The notes under the pieces: generated by a model
The model's database searches: none
The model's input: only the letters and a program-made list of their open reading frames with translations
Told to the model about the DNA's origin: nothing
Shown: positions 21,501 through 34,845 of the stretch, piece after piece
Layout: every line of letters starts with the position of its first letter
How positions within the stretch are numbered: position 1 is the first letter of the stretch
Translations under genes and position numbers: made by a program
From: Lactarius indigo
Lineage: Eukaryota > Basidiomycota > Agaricomycetes > Russulales > Russulaceae
Assembly (NCBI GenBank): GCA_025766275.1
Contig: JAFKAC010000026.1
Span: forward strand, 310,001-374,000
Direction of reading: 5' to 3'
DNA length: 64,000 bases

Positions 21501-22154
21501 GAAACTCCTACGAGTATGAGGTACCGCGTCACGCACGACTCGGAGAGAGCCACGGGAAACTTGAAGCACCATGATCTTGTACGTTCGCCAATACGTGCTA
21601 CGTGCGCTGTTCTACCTTGATAGTAACCTATCTGATTAGTGCGCCCCAGAAATCCGCTATGAGTAGCGCAGATTGGGAGTGAAGTGCAGAATTGCTTGAC
21701 GTGGAGGCAGCGCTGGCGGTAGCTACTAGCGCAAAGGCCAGTTGGGAGACAAGGTGTGGGAAAGGAGGGTAGATGGTCGTCGTGGGATAGGATGTCTATA
21801 AATTGGTGAGTGTGCATAGGGACTCGGGAACGGAACTTGAAGGACAAGCGAGCGCAAATTGTGCCAAGGGAAAGGGCCAAGGTCGACACTCGTCTGCTAA
21901 TCCTATCAGTCATGTCTACAGACGCAGGCAAACGCAGCGGCCACGCTCTGGTCATTGATCGAAACAAACGAACAGAACGAGGGTTGACGATGTTGACAGG
22001 TAGACGCCCTTGAGGAAGACAAACGTTGAAAGCCACCCTGGTACGCACCTAAAAGCGACATCCCCGCCATCACCCTTGCTCGTCGTGGCCCTCCTGTGCT
22101 CTGCTACTGTCTTGTTGCACGGCGCGTCATAACTCCTAATGAGTGTACCACCTC

Positions 22155-22695
22155 CAGTAGGCCGCAGGACTGTTTTTACATACTATTAATTGCCAAAGAT
22201 AACCCTATTCTGACTGAGGTATCGGTGCCTGGCATCGGTGTGGGCTATTGGTGATTAGGGGGCCTAGCGTCCTACGAGGGCTAGACGAACGCTTTCACGG
22301 GATTGGGCAGATGGGAAGCGTACAACGTAGATGCATGTGAGAGAGGATCGTGGTTTCCAGTTGGATGTCGTCTCCATTTGTGAGAGGGGGCGAACGGGAG
22401 CGAAGGGGGGGATAGAAAGAGCGCACATTGAGGACTGAGAAGGAGTTGCGTATCGCTGGTAAGTTACGATCCGGTCACGATTGAACCGGTCCGGATATGC
22501 CCCTATGAGCGCTTGTCTCAATCAGTCAACGCTATCAAGTCAGTCATGTGTGCTGGGCGCCGCAGGGCTGTGCTTTGGGCTGTGCGCGCTACTTGCATAC
22601 ACGAGACAGGGTAAACGTTCCCATCTGAGAAACCCTGTCTTCGTCTCTCATTTTCGACATACACTCTTATCGAACTCACAGTCGCGATAAACACG
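22155..22695 (+). promoter_or_regulatory. Conserved 5' flank (promoter region) of gene 2
   Basis: Almost identical to 10206-10732, with the accggtccgg box at 22485-22494 followed by atatgcccctatg, which copy 1 lacks. About 200 bp separates the box from the start codon. Confidence 0.55.
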
Positions 22696-25600
22696 ATGTC
22701 GAGCAGTCTCAAGGCATCCTCATCCACTCCAAACGTTCACCCGATCTTCGAGAAGGCCCTCAAAGAGTATAAGAAGAAGACTGGAAAAGAACTGTCTACC
22801 CATCCGCTTGCGGAGGAAATACAAGGCTGTGGTTCTATTGAAGCTATCCTCGCCGTACTTCAAGGGAAAGCCAACGAACTCAATCAATCTCAGAGCAGCG
22901 ATGAGCGACTCACAAAGTGGCTTACGCCGACCGTGAATGTTCTCAACGCACTCTCTTCCACCCTTGGCGAGGGGGTTGGCACAGTGAGTTCCAGTACGCT
23001 GCCTGGTCACCAGACGGTGTCCTAATATTAAATTTCAGGTATTTCCCCCCACTAAAATTATCTTTTCCGCAATGAGTATCCTCCTTGTGGTGAGTTGACC
23101 TTCTGCGTAGACTGTGATGATCCGGGACAACGCCATTTCCCACAGGCGGCAAGGGATACCGCAGCGAGCCGCGATGAGCTTATCGAGCTCTTTGAAAGAA
23201 TTGAAAACTTCTTTGTACGCCTCCAGACGCACACCGAAGTCCCACCGACGGCACAGATGGTGAATGTGATGGGGAAGGTTATGGTCGAAGTGCTGTCTAT
23301 GCTTGCGATGGCGACAAAGGTGATGTACCAAAGCCGCAAGAGTTGGTTCATCTCCCCTTCCCCAAGTTTCCCCTTGCTGAAATTGGACCAGAAACGTTTC
23401 TTAAGAAGCTGATGGGAAGGAATGACATCGGGGACACGTTAGTGAGGTTGGATAAACTGGAACAGGGGGAGCTCCGGATGGTGTCTACGCAAGTATTAAA
23501 GGACACCAGTGATCTGAAGGACGCTACAAGTGATATTAAGGACGTCGCAAATGATATTAAGGACGTCACAAGTTATATCAAGGACGATACCAGCGAGCTC
23601 AAGGATGGTGCGTGGTTCTTCGTCTCAAAACAATTCGTACCAAACCTCTTCGGATTAGACACGAAAGAAGCGAAAGTGATGCTAAAGCAGATTCTCCGCG
23701 ATGTTAGCCCCCACCAATGTTTGTATCGACATGACCTCACCGCGAATGCTCATAAAAGCTCACACACGATACCAGGGGAGCGATTCCGAGGTTGGCTTAC
23801 TCCGCCTGATCCATCGACAAACCACGCCAACGCGTTCAGCGCCCAGCACGAGAGAACTGCAGCCTGGGTTTTCAACGAACATATATTCAAGGAGTGGGAG
23901 TCGTCTGAGTCGGGATCGTTGTTGTGGATTCATGGCAAAGGTACGGATGTTCTCACACTGCTGGGTTCACATCTCACTGACAACTCCTGCTTTTGTAGCG
24001 GGTTCGGGGAAGAGCATCCTCTGGTTCGCCATTCTGTTTTCTCTCCGTTTACAGGTGCTTATGTCCTCGGTCAGCTCTGCGATTATCCAGCATCTCATCA
24101 CTCTCCGCGATGCTGGGTTGGCCTCCATTGCCTATTTCTATTTTGATTTTAGAGATGACAATAAGAAGCATCGCCGCGGGCTCCTTTCTTCTCTTCTGAT
24201 ACAGCTTTCTTCCCGGTCTACGGATTGTCTCAATATACTCTCCCACTTCTATTCGACCTACGACGCTGGCAAGGAGCAGCCCAGTGAACGTGCTTTGGTG
24301 CAATGCCTCAAAGACATGCTCATGGCGCCATCACTGTCTCAACTCCCTACTTACATCGTCTTGGACGCCCTTGATGAATGTCCCAACACCTACGGGATAC
24401 CAACTCCGCGAGGACATGTCCTCGAACTTGTAAAAAATCTTGTTGACCTCTGTCTTCCGAACCTACACATGTGCATTACCAGTCGCTGGGAGAATGATAT
24501 CCGGACCGCTCTCGAGCCTTTGGCATCGGGCCACTTCTCCCTTCATGATCAACCTGGACAGAAGAACGAAATCACCGAATATGTCAGCGCTGTTGTTCAA
24601 TCTGACCTTCAAATGAAAAGTTGGCGGGAAGACGACAGAAGTCTGGTTATCGAGACACTCTCGGAGAAAGCCGATGGCATGTAAGGCGATAGTTCATTTC
24701 AACCCATATTTCCCTGATTTTATTGTACAGGTTCCGATGGGTTTTTTGTCAGTTGGAAATGTTGAGGCATTGTCTAGCTCCCTGTCTCCGGCGTCAACTG
24801 GATGAACTACCGAAAACCCTGGACGAGACGTATGAGCGGGTCTTGAAGGAGATCGAGTCCACCAACCAAGGCCGATACGCGCGCCGTCTATTGCAGTGCC
24901 TTGCCGTGGCTTGTCGGCCGCTTCGTGTCGAGGAATTCGCAGAGGTACTCGCATTTGACCTTGACACGACCGAGGGAGAGATCCCGACGCTTCATGCGGA
25001 ATGGCGCTGGGAAGATCAAGAGCGAGCAATTTTGTCTGCTTGTTCGAGCTTGGTTTCGATTGTTGACGTCTATGGTGACCGGGTGGTCCAATTTTCACAT
25101 TTTTCGGTGAAAGAATACCTCACGTCAAATCGTCTTGTCTCTGCGAGCGGAGATATATCGCGGTACCACATCCTTCCCGAACCTGCGCACTTGATACTTG
25201 CGCGTGCCTGCCTTGGGGTTCTACTCAACTTGGACGATCTTGTTAACAGAGTGTGTGACGAGAGTAACGAAGACAAGTACACCCCTCTGCTCAAGTATGC
25301 TGCCGAACACTGGGCTTCGCACGCTCAGGTCGGGAGCGTATCGTCACGCCTGGAGGATGCGATGGAGACACTCTTTGACTTAGACAAGCCATACTTTTTG
25401 AAGTGGATATGGATACATGACATCGACCCTTATGTACATGGGTTTCGAAAAGAAGACCATCATCAACCCCTGTACTACGCAGCTCTTTGTGGATTCTATG
25501 ACCTTGTTCGGCGCCTCGTCCTTAAATACCCGGAGCAAATAAATTACCGTTATGGAAATCTCGAGAGTCCTCTGGTCGCGGCCCTATCCAGGAATCACTT

Positions 25601-27518
25601 TCGGGTTGCCGAGCTCCTAGTTGCGCACGGTGCACGTATTAATGTTCGCGGACACCCCCCACTTTTCCACACAATCCGCTTTTTAGGGGATGCTCGTGTC
25701 GACGCCCTACAATTTCTGCTCAGACGTGGTGCAGATGTTAACGCCACGGAGGTGCATTTTTGGACTCCGTTGCATATAGCGGCAGAAATGGGAAATCTCA
25801 AGGTAGCTCAGATATTACTCGAACACGGGGCACAAGTCGATTGTCGGAACGACAAGGGGCAAACTCCATTACACTTAGTGTCGAACAGGAAGTCTGGCGA
25901 AGATGAAGGCGACCGTGAACGTGAACGTGCTATCCTTGCACGAATATTGGTGGAGCGCGGTGCAGACGTGATGGCACAAGATGAGGATAGGGCAACCCCG
26001 TTACATTTCGCATCATCTTTCGCGCGGGCCGAGATTACCCGGCTGCTGCTAGACCATGGTGCAAACGCCCGGGCCGAGAATATCCAAGGCCGGAGCCCAC
26101 TACACGAGGTGGCACGAGGCATCCGCCAATATAAAGCGTATCCTTACCTCGAACATGGTTCTGGGGACCCGGCGTATCACCGCAAAATAGCTCCCGATGT
26201 CGCACTGCTTCTACTAGAGCGCGGCATAGACGTGAATGCACTAGATCAGGACCACGCAACCCCGTTACATTTTGCATCCTCCCTTGGGATGCTCGAGGTC
26301 ACACGACTGCTGCTCGATCATGGTGCGAAGGCCAGCGTGGAGAATACATGGGGCCAGACTCCTCTTCACCTAGTATCGCGGCACGAAGAGTATCTTAACG
26401 AAAATCCCGATATCGCACGGCTATTACTGAAGCTCGGAGTGGATGTTAATGCGCGAGATAAGGACCAGGAAACCCCTTTACATATCGCGTGTTCCTATGG
26501 GCACTTTGAGACTGCACTTGTGTTGCTTGCCCACGGAGCTGAAGTCAACGCACAGAACGCTGATGGCCAGACCCCATTACACTGCGCCATAAATTATCTC
26601 AATAGTCCCCGTGTTGTACGGCTACTGTTGGAGAGGGGTGCGGATATGAATGCACGAGACAAGGACCAAGATACTCCGTTACATTTGGCGTCTTACCACT
26701 ACTCGATGGAGACCATGCTGGTGCTTCTCGACCGTGGTGCAGAAACTGACGTACAGAACGCAGATGGCCAGACCCCATTACACCGAGTAAAACAGAGTTC
26801 ACTTGCGCGGCTATTGTTAAAGCGCGGCATGGACGTAAATGCACGAGACAAGACCCAGGCAACCCCATTACATTTTGCATCCCACCATGGGCTTGTCGAT
26901 GTCGCAAAGGTGCTGCTCGACCATGGGGCAAGTGTTAATGCGGAGGACATCCAGGGCCAGATTCCATTACACCGAGTATCACAGAACTTGAACTTACCCT
27001 ATTCGGAATCTGGTCCCAATGTTGTGCGGCTATTTTTGGAGTGCGGTGTGGACGTAAATGCACAAGACAAAGCACAGGCAACCCCATTACATTTAGCATC
27101 CTACTATGGTGTTACCTTCGTCGCAGAGGAGTTGCTTGACCAGGGGGCACGGGTTAACGCGGAAGACATCCGAGGCCAGACGCCACTACACCGGGTGGTA
27201 CTAGGCAATCACGACTACCACAGTTTCACGAAGGCAGGGTCGTGGGAGCAAAAAATCTATCCAAACGAAGCTGCTCGTCTCGCACGACAATTACTGGAGC
27301 GTGGTGCGGATGCGAATGCACAAAACGAAGACCACGAAACCCCGCTACACCTGGCGTCACGCCTTCGATTGCTCGAGATGGCGCGAATACTTCTCAAGCA
27401 CGGAGCCGACGTCAACGTGAAGAACTTGGAGGAAAAGTCACCTTTGCAGCTCGCTGCTGGGAGAAAGAGGAAGGCAATGAAACGATTGCTGTCGGAATAC
27501 GCCGCCAACCAAGCATGA
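22696..27518 (+). CDS. Goodbye-NACHT-ankyrin STAND receptor, copy 2 (1444 aa)
   Basis: Model: join 22696-22983, 23039-23089, 23146-23341, 23392-23607, 23776-23940, 23999-24023, 24075-24680, 24731-27518 (4335 nt). Domains are as in copy 1, with five heptads and the P-loop at about 304-311. The last exon encodes the end of NACHT, the helical arm and 19 ankyrin repeats; I count about 13 amino-acid differences from copy 1 over some 930 residues. One oddity: the bases after the exon 4 donor read gtgcgtgg, where copies 1, 3 and 5 have gtgcgtag and copy 4 gtgcgtaa. The 168-nt intron 4 is therefore open and in frame, and its retention would add 56 residues. Confidence in the family is high; exact splice sites are inferred from domain continuity and from the other copies. 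Confidence 0.88.
23502..23606 (+). repeat. Coding 21-bp repeat, 5 heptads (copy 2)
   Basis: Five units of 21 bp with the pattern x-T-S-D-I/L-K-D. One unit carries Tyr in place of Asp (TSYIKDD). Confidence 0.8.
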
Positions 27519-30500
27519 TAGGTAGTCGTGATGAGCCTGCTCTATGATACAGTGTAGAAACGTTGCTTTGTTTGACAAATTCATTCGGATACATAGTTTG
27601 TAGGTAGTAGCCATATATGGAGCGTATTGAAGATCCCGCGCGTCACCTCTGCCCACCTGACCATTCACGAAACCGTTATCCTCGCCCCTACCCTCGCTCA
27701 TGACAACCGACCAGCCCAACACGGGAAAGCATCAGTGCACCGCATGTCATACAATTTAATGAGGCCGCCGACCACACACATGTAACGTCACCACGGGAGA
27801 TGATACAAGCGCAGGTAGTAAACAGTCAGGGTGTCATCCGCCCCACGAGAATGGACGGGAAAAATAACGCCAGAAGGTAGAAAATACCGCACTGGGGAGA
27901 TCCATGGCACGCGGGATTATGCGAACACGGAATAAAGTGAAATTTGTATGCGTTGGGTCAGTCTGGGAGGGAACGAGAGGTTGTGAGTGGTGTTAGACAG
28001 AGGATGCACATTGAGATATATTTGCCGAAACCTAGCGGGAAATTCTTGCCGGCAGATGGGAAACCCGCGTCTAGTGCTGTCTGTTGGGATAAAGGAGAGG
28101 AGGGCGAAATAGGGATTGATTGGTGAGGGAGCGTAGTCCTTGGAAAGGAAAGGAGTGATGTGAATGGTTTCAGTACAAGGAGGAGTGCGTAGCGCTGTGC
28201 TTACACTTGAAAGTTGGCGAGTACAAACATGTTTCGTCACCGACGGACATGCGAACTTGACTTTTGTCAGTGAAGACCAGCAGCGGCACGAGCCTGCACT
28301 ACGTCACCCAGGGCTGTCCATTCACGGAGGTGATGCATCACATACGCCATGACATCACCGGATCACCACCGGAGCTGCCAAAGCGGAACGAACCCTGCAG
28401 GAGGGGCAGTGGTGACTTCAGGAGAAACGCGTGCTGCGAGAATATGCGAGAGCGAAGAAGTGCGACCTAGGAAGCGCAGTGTAACTGATGTATCGTGGAG
28501 ACGATTCCGATATCGGCCGTTGACTGAGTCAGAGATGCGGACCAAGGTCTGTGCCCTTGAATTTCCAGGCTTTGGTGCTGATGATGGGGCGTCGAGAACT
28601 AGACGCCCTGCAGAGACGAACTCTAACACCAGACGGGTGGTACAGGCGGTAGAGGGGTGTCTGTTCGCTGCGTCAATGTGTGCGAGTAAGTTTAGGGAGG
28701 ACTATTTGGATGCCATTCAATTTCTGTGTGAGAGAACCGGAACGGGAAATGTAACGCACCCTTCAAGGGTCCCCGAGCAAGAAAAAAAAACTCGCAGTCG
28801 ATCGCTCAAAGGGAGCTCTGCCTCTGACGCGTCGATGCCGGATCGGAGAAAAGAGAGAAGGATTCGAATCGGGAATGACACTTGTCGAGCGAGAAGACAG
28901 TGTGCATTGCGTGGTCAGTTTAGCCGGCAAGTACCGGTCGTTCCCATGTGAGTTCGCCATTTTACAGTACTGTTTTCACTCTGGCGCAACATCTCACGCT
29001 CGCGAGAAGACAGGCAGATTCCGCATTCGAAAAAAAAAGATTCCTCGCACGACATTCCCGTTCGCATTGAGTCTTTGGCCGACGTTCCACTCTGCTCCTT
29101 GCGTCGCAACGTGCGCGCCGAGTAACTAGTAACTACTGATGTAGAACCACATGTATCGCAGCTAGACGTGACCGTAATAGCACCGATAGCACGTAAAACG
29201 CCTCGGGGACTGTTGAAGAACTCAACAGGGGTCGTACTGATCTGCGATAAGATAACGAAGGAATGCACCCAACTTGGCTCCTTTCGTGTCCTCGACCCCC
29301 ATTTCCCTCCTTCCACAAGACTGACTTGCACCAGTAAGTCAAGAGAACTCGCTCCGTACCGCATAGCTATAATTAAAAACGGGACGAGTCTCAAGTTTGC
29401 TACAGCCGCGGTTGCCGGCGCAGTGGAGAGAAGTCGTGCCGTGTCAAGAGTGCTGTGTAACAACGTGTCACGGCACGATTCGGAGCGAGCCGCGGGAAAC
29501 CTGAAGATCCATAATCATGTATGGTCATCCATATGTGCAAGGCGCGCTGTTCTACCTTGGTGGTACCCTGCGTGGTCAACGCAGCCCAGAAACCTGCCAT
29601 GAGTAACGCAGATCTGGAGTGGAGTGGAGAATCGCTTGACGCCAAGGCGTTGGCAGTGGTAGCTACTAGCGCATTAGGCCAGTTGAAAGAAAAGATGTGA
29701 GGAGGGTAGATTATCATTGTGTAATATTTTCGTTTATAAGTCGGTAAAAGCATAGATATTCTGGCACCGAACCTGAATGCCTGAAGCACCTCCATGAATG
29801 GGACGAATGGCCCCGGAGGGGTGGTGAACAATGGGCGCTGCGTGAGATGCGAAGTGGAACTTGTATGCATTATCCATGAAAGGAAGAACCAGAAGTGGCG
29901 AGTGAGAGGTACGCGTTGATCGTTTTAATATATCTTGCAACGAATTGTTCGCCGTGCCGATAGGAACGCTGCGTTTTGCGCATCCTTTTATGTTCTTGCG
30001 CAGTTTGAGAATTGGCGAGTGCGAACTTATTTCGTTGCGGAAGTGGTACCCGAAGAGATCTTGCCGCCATTGGCGCAATCGTCCTCTGGAGATGCTCCAG
30101 ACGCAGACGTAGCTTCCGGGAACGGGACGCAGGAGACGTCCGTGCCGGGACGCAGGGTTACTCAGTACTGGTGGCAGCTATTTGCGCCTAAGCCGGTCGT
30201 ACGAAAAGGTGGCCTGCCAAGCAACCATGGTACGTCGTCGTCGTGGCTATGCACCACGATACATTAGCGTAGAAGTGGATTCGTCGTATTGTTTGATGCG
30301 TGGATATTATATGCTATAGCAGTTATCTATGAAGCGTAAAACGTCACCACACGCCATCCCTGCCCGGCCAGTCCACCCACAAATACGTTATTCCTGTCTC
30401 TACCTGTGTCCGTGACGCCTCCCATGCTCGTCAGGGCCTCGGCCACGACCATTATCGAGCATGCCACATGCGGTTTCTTTCGCACTGCCGCCGGCACCAG

Positions 30501-33135
30501 GCGGCCTGGGAAGATGCGAGCCGCCAGTAAATAGTCGGGATGTCAAACGTCTCGCGGGCACAGGACAAACAACCCCAGAGGCGGATGAGAACTCCAGCAG
30601 GGATGTACGCAGCGCAGAATTGTGAATGAGAAGAGAACCGTGATTTGTGTGCAGAGAGCGTCCATAATGAGGTGTGGTATACGACAGGAGCGTGGCGCGG
30701 CGTATAGTGTGTCTGTTTGGGAAGGACGAGTAAGAGGAATTGGCGAAGAAATATAGTCCTTGGAAAAAAGGTATGGCATGAACGACCCTCGTACGTGGGG
30801 ACTGCTTGTGCACTTACATCTAAAAGTTGGCAAATACGAACATATTTTATCACGCATGTGTCACACCAAATTTTATCGGGAGAGCGAAACGGGTTTGCAG
30901 TGAGCCTACTAGAAGGAATTTGGGGACAGGAGGAGAGATGGGCGCTGCGAGAATATGGGTGAGCGATCCAGGAGTCGCTGGAAACATACTCACGAGTCAC
31001 GCCGGTCGTCTGTCCAGCGCTCAGGGCTCAGGGCTCGCCGCTCATAGGTTTCCGCGCATTTGGGAGATTGGTTGTCCTCTCCAACCTTGGCTCCTTTCTT
31101 GCCGCCCTCGTGAACCCGAATTGGCGGGCCGGAAGCAAAGTTCCCACCCAGTGATGAGGGCGACAGATATTCGACCCCAAAGTTAGAAAACACGTCGAAA
31201 CATTTGACTCTGCCCACCGTCGCCATTGCGCAGATGGCGTGCAAATTGTGAGATGGATTGCCGACGCACAGTGGAGGAAGTGTCAATATCAGCCAGCCGA
31301 GTTGAGTCGAGATTGGGACCGAGATTGGTGCGGCCAAGGCATCCTTGAATTCCAGGCTTCGGTGTTGATGGTGGGGTGTAGGGAAAACCGGAGCCGTGTA
31401 GAGGTGGGATGAACCCTACTGGATAGGTGATAAGGACGGTTGCGGAGACAAGTGTTCGCTGTATGCATGGATACGGGCAAATGGGGAGTAGAGATACTGT
31501 TTGGCATTTGGGTGCCATTCCATCCGTGAGTGAGATAACTGGAATAGGAGAGATAACGCACATTTTAGCGGACCGAGCATTTTCTGACTCCGGCGACAAA
31601 CGTTTCGCTCCATTCACCACCCGAGTTCTCACTTTGGAAAAGGGGTGACGTAGGAGGGACAGGAGGTGGCGGCTTGTTCCTATGTATGCGGGGTCGAGAT
31701 TTCTGGATTCGAGATGGCATAAGGAAGTGATATTCGGGAAAGCTGGACCGAATTTGTTGGGTCGACATAGCATGACAGTTGTCGAGCGAGAAGACGACGA
31801 GAGTGGGTCGGAGATGTCGGATTGGCTGACAAACAGTACCAATCACCGGACTTCCATGTTCCGTTCCACATGAGTTCGCCATATCATATTATATACCCTC
31901 TTCTAGTTCTCGCCCTACAGTACTAGTAATTTAAACTTCATCGCGATGGAACATAAATAGATGCCGCTTTTGAATAACCCCCCACGACAACTCCGTTGCA
32001 TTGACTCATTGATCGACGTTCTGCTCCCCTGCTCCCTGTGTGCCGAGCAACTACAGCCGTAGAGCTACACGTATCACGGATAGATATGACTGCGATGACA
32101 TTTCATACCACCCGAAACGTTTCGGAGACAGTTGAATAACTCAACGGGGGTCGTGCTGATCTGCGATAAGATAACGATAACTTAATTTGAACGCACCCAA
32201 CTCCGTCCCATCTCTCTTCGGCAAGACCAACCGTAAGTGCCAAAGAGAACTTGCCCCGTACCGTACAACTATCGTGGAAAACAAGACGGGTCTTGAGATT
32301 TCTGCAGCTGCAGTCACCATAGCTGCCAGAGGTGGAGAAGAGGGGTGTCAAGACTGCCGTGTAACCTTCGTGCCATTCTACTTTTGCGTGGACGAAACTC
32401 CAACGAGTGCGAGAACCTTGTCTGAGGTACCGAGTCACGCATGACTTGGAGCGAGCAACGGGAAACTTGAAGCACTATGAACTTGTACGTTCACCTACAT
32501 GTGCTACGTGCGCAGTTCTATCTTGATAATACCCTTTTGGTTAGTGCGCCCCAGAAATCCGCCATAGGAAACGTAGATTGGGAGTGGTATGCGGAATGTC
32601 TCGACGTGGAGGCGGTAGTGGCGACAGCTACTAGCGCAAAGGCCAGTCGGAAGAAAAGGAAGTAGGGCGGATGGCCGTTGTGAAATGGGATATTCCTTTC
32701 GTCTAGTCGGTGGATTTGCGTACGGATTCTGGCACGGGACTTGAAGCTTGAAGGACAAGCGACCGCAACTTGTGTCAAGGGAAAGGGCCTACGTCCATAC
32801 TCGCACGCCTGGATAATCCCACCAGTGTGATGTCTACAGACGCAGGCACACGCGGCGGCCATTGATTGAAACAAACGAACCGAAAGAGGACTGACAATGT
32901 TGACAGGTCGACACCCTTGAGAAAGATAATCGTGAACAAATGTTCACAAACCTTGGAACGCACCTGAAAGCCATCCCCGCTGTCATCCTCGCTCGTGGTG
33001 GCCCTCCCAAGCTCTGCCACTGCCTTGGTGCGCGGCGCGTCATGACTCATAGTGGGCTTATCGCCAGAAGCACTCGTCCAGTAGGCTGAAAGACTCTTCT
33101 TCCATGCTATCAATGACCTCCAATAACCGTATTCT

Positions 33136-33400
33136 GACTGGCGTATCGGTACCTGGCATCGGTGTCGGCGGCTGGAGGTTGGGAGGCGTAAAGTCCTACG
33201 AGGGCTGGACGAACCCCTTCACGGGGCCGGACATAGGCAATGCGCACAACATGGATGTGTGCGAGAGGGTCCTAGTTGAATGCCGTTCCCATTCGTGAGA
33301 GGGGGTGAACGGGAGTGAGAGAAAGAGCACACGTCAAGGACTGAGAAGGAAGCTGCGTGTCGCGTTTGAACCGGTCCGGATATATAACCCTCCCACGGTA
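33136..33400 (+). promoter_or_regulatory. Orphan copy of the NLR promoter (spacer 2)
   Basis: Contains cctacgagggctggacgaac at about 33196, the ttcacgg block and the accggtccgg box at 33370-33379, followed by atatataa, the best TATA-like sequence among the copies. It is followed not by a gene but by another intergenic piece. The next gene starts 1.4 kb downstream, so this could also serve as a distal promoter of gene 3. Confidence 0.55.
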
Positions 33401-34371
33401 ATTACCGTTCGCGATAAGTACGTTGTCATTGACAGAATTTCCACTCTAGCTTTACTTCCTGTATTACAACGTGTACCGCGACGAGTATCTACCATAGAAC
33501 TGTATGTTTCATGGATAGATGCAGTGTAACTACATCAGTAGCAATAGCACGCGGAATGATTCGGGGAGAACTATTACCAATGTTTTGCGAAGACCTCGTG
33601 ACGATGGCGATCAGACAATGATAACTTCACTGAAATAACCTACTTGGCCCCAGGCCGTAATGTGCAACACCGAACCGACGTACAAGTCATTCAAGAGTGA
33701 GCTGAACCACAGATGTGACGATGTTGTCTGTCAATCCAACTCCTTTCTTGTCTGCGACCCCCGCTGCAAGACCAGCTGGGACTAGTAAATACTGAAGGAA
33801 GCTCGCGCCTCACTGTACAGATGTTGTGGAAAACACGATGAATCGCGAGTCTGATATAGCTGTAGTCGCTGCGGATGTCGGAGGTGGTGGAATGTCGTGG
33901 GGTGTCATGACTGCTGATTGCGTCCTACCAATATGACGTGTGACCTTCGATCCCTTCTACTTTTGCGCAGATGGTACCCGGCCTAATTAGTGCTCAGAAA
34001 TCCGCTGTGAGCAATGTAGATCTGGAATGGGAAGCAGAGGTGATGGCGCCGGCATGCTCTAGCTCACAAGCCAGTCGGAAAGAAAGGTGCGAAAACGGGG
34101 GGAGACAATCACGTGGCGACTACGCTCTGCTCATTGTTCGAAACCAACGAACGGAACAAGGGTTGATAACGTTGACATGTTGACGTCGACGCCCCTGAGG
34201 AAGGTAGTCACGAACAAACACTCACAGGCTAGCCCTGTTACGTACCTAAAATAGTCATCCCCACCGTCATCATTGCCCGTGGTGATCCCGGTGTTTGCCA
34301 CCACCTTAGAGAGCAAGGCGTCGTATCGTCTAGTCAGCGTATCACATACCCCGAGCCAGCAGAGAGGCCGT

Positions 34372-34845
34372 CTTTATACACTACCAATGGCCTCCGATGA
34401 CGATATCCAGACTGAGGTTATCGGTGTCCGATATTGGTGTCGGCTGTTTGGGTGTTGAGGAGCCTATTGGGAACCTAACTTCCCACGAGGGTTGGACGAA
34501 CCCTTTCACGGGGTTGTAGAGAATCGCAGAGAGGCCGCTCACAAAGTAGATGCCTGCTAGAAATGTCCGTAGTCGGATGTCATTCCCATTGTGAGAGGGG
34601 GCAAAGGGATCGACTCTGAAGAGGAGAGAAAAAGCGCACGTCGAGGACTGAGAAGGAGAACGCCGGTATGAGCCGGTCCGGATATATCGCATGAGCGCCT
34701 GTCTCTATCAAACCAACGCCGGCGTTATCGTCATGTGTGCTGTGCGCAAGGCTGTGCCCGTACACGGGGTACACGTTCACACCCACGAAACCTGGTCCTC
34801 GTCTTACACCTACGTCTCATCGAACTCACAGTCGAGGTAAACACG
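34372..34845 (+). promoter_or_regulatory. Conserved 5' flank (promoter region) of gene 3
   Basis: More diverged than the flanks of genes 1 and 2 but carries the same blocks, including cccacgagggttggacgaac near 34489 and the gccggtccgg box at 34672-34681 followed by atatatcgc. Confidence 0.5.

Larger units (their letters stand above)
15513..22695. other. Spacer 1: repeated non-coding modules between genes 1 and 2
   Basis: No supported gene; open frames are short and not kept open between units. Modules seen by comparison: a gene 3'-flank module (15513 to about 16130, with AATAAA near 15923), and an intergenic module (about 16150-18560) ending in an orphan copy of the gene promoter. Next come a partial intergenic piece (about 19100-19330) and a diverged second 3'-flank-like piece (about 19530-20110). 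A second intergenic module (about 20120-22690) ends in the real promoter of gene 2. The two intergenic modules are diverged copies of each other. From 16550-16566 to about 19220 the sequence is nearly identical to spacer 4 rather than spacer 2. A 13-base C run occurs at 21259-21271, against 6 C in spacer 2. Confidence 0.7.
27519..34845. other. Spacer 2: repeated non-coding modules between genes 2 and 3
   Basis: No supported gene. A 3'-flank module (27519 to about 28130, AATAAA near 27931) is followed by an intergenic module (about 28150 to 29740) that is truncated relative to spacer 1. It is fused to pieces resembling the gene 5 3' flank (29795-29890 matches 63780-63850 in gatagccccggagggtggtg-like sequence). 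Another diverged 3'-flank piece (about 30170-30770) precedes the second intergenic module (about 30780-33400), which ends in an orphan promoter. A further partial intergenic copy (about 33470-34845) carries the promoter of gene 3. Confidence 0.65.

Noticed and set aside
23343..24146. A separate 267-aa gene in unit 2
   Set aside because: It covers exon 4, intron 4 and exon 5 of the receptor in one frame; the domain content and the other four copies show it is part of the multi-exon gene.
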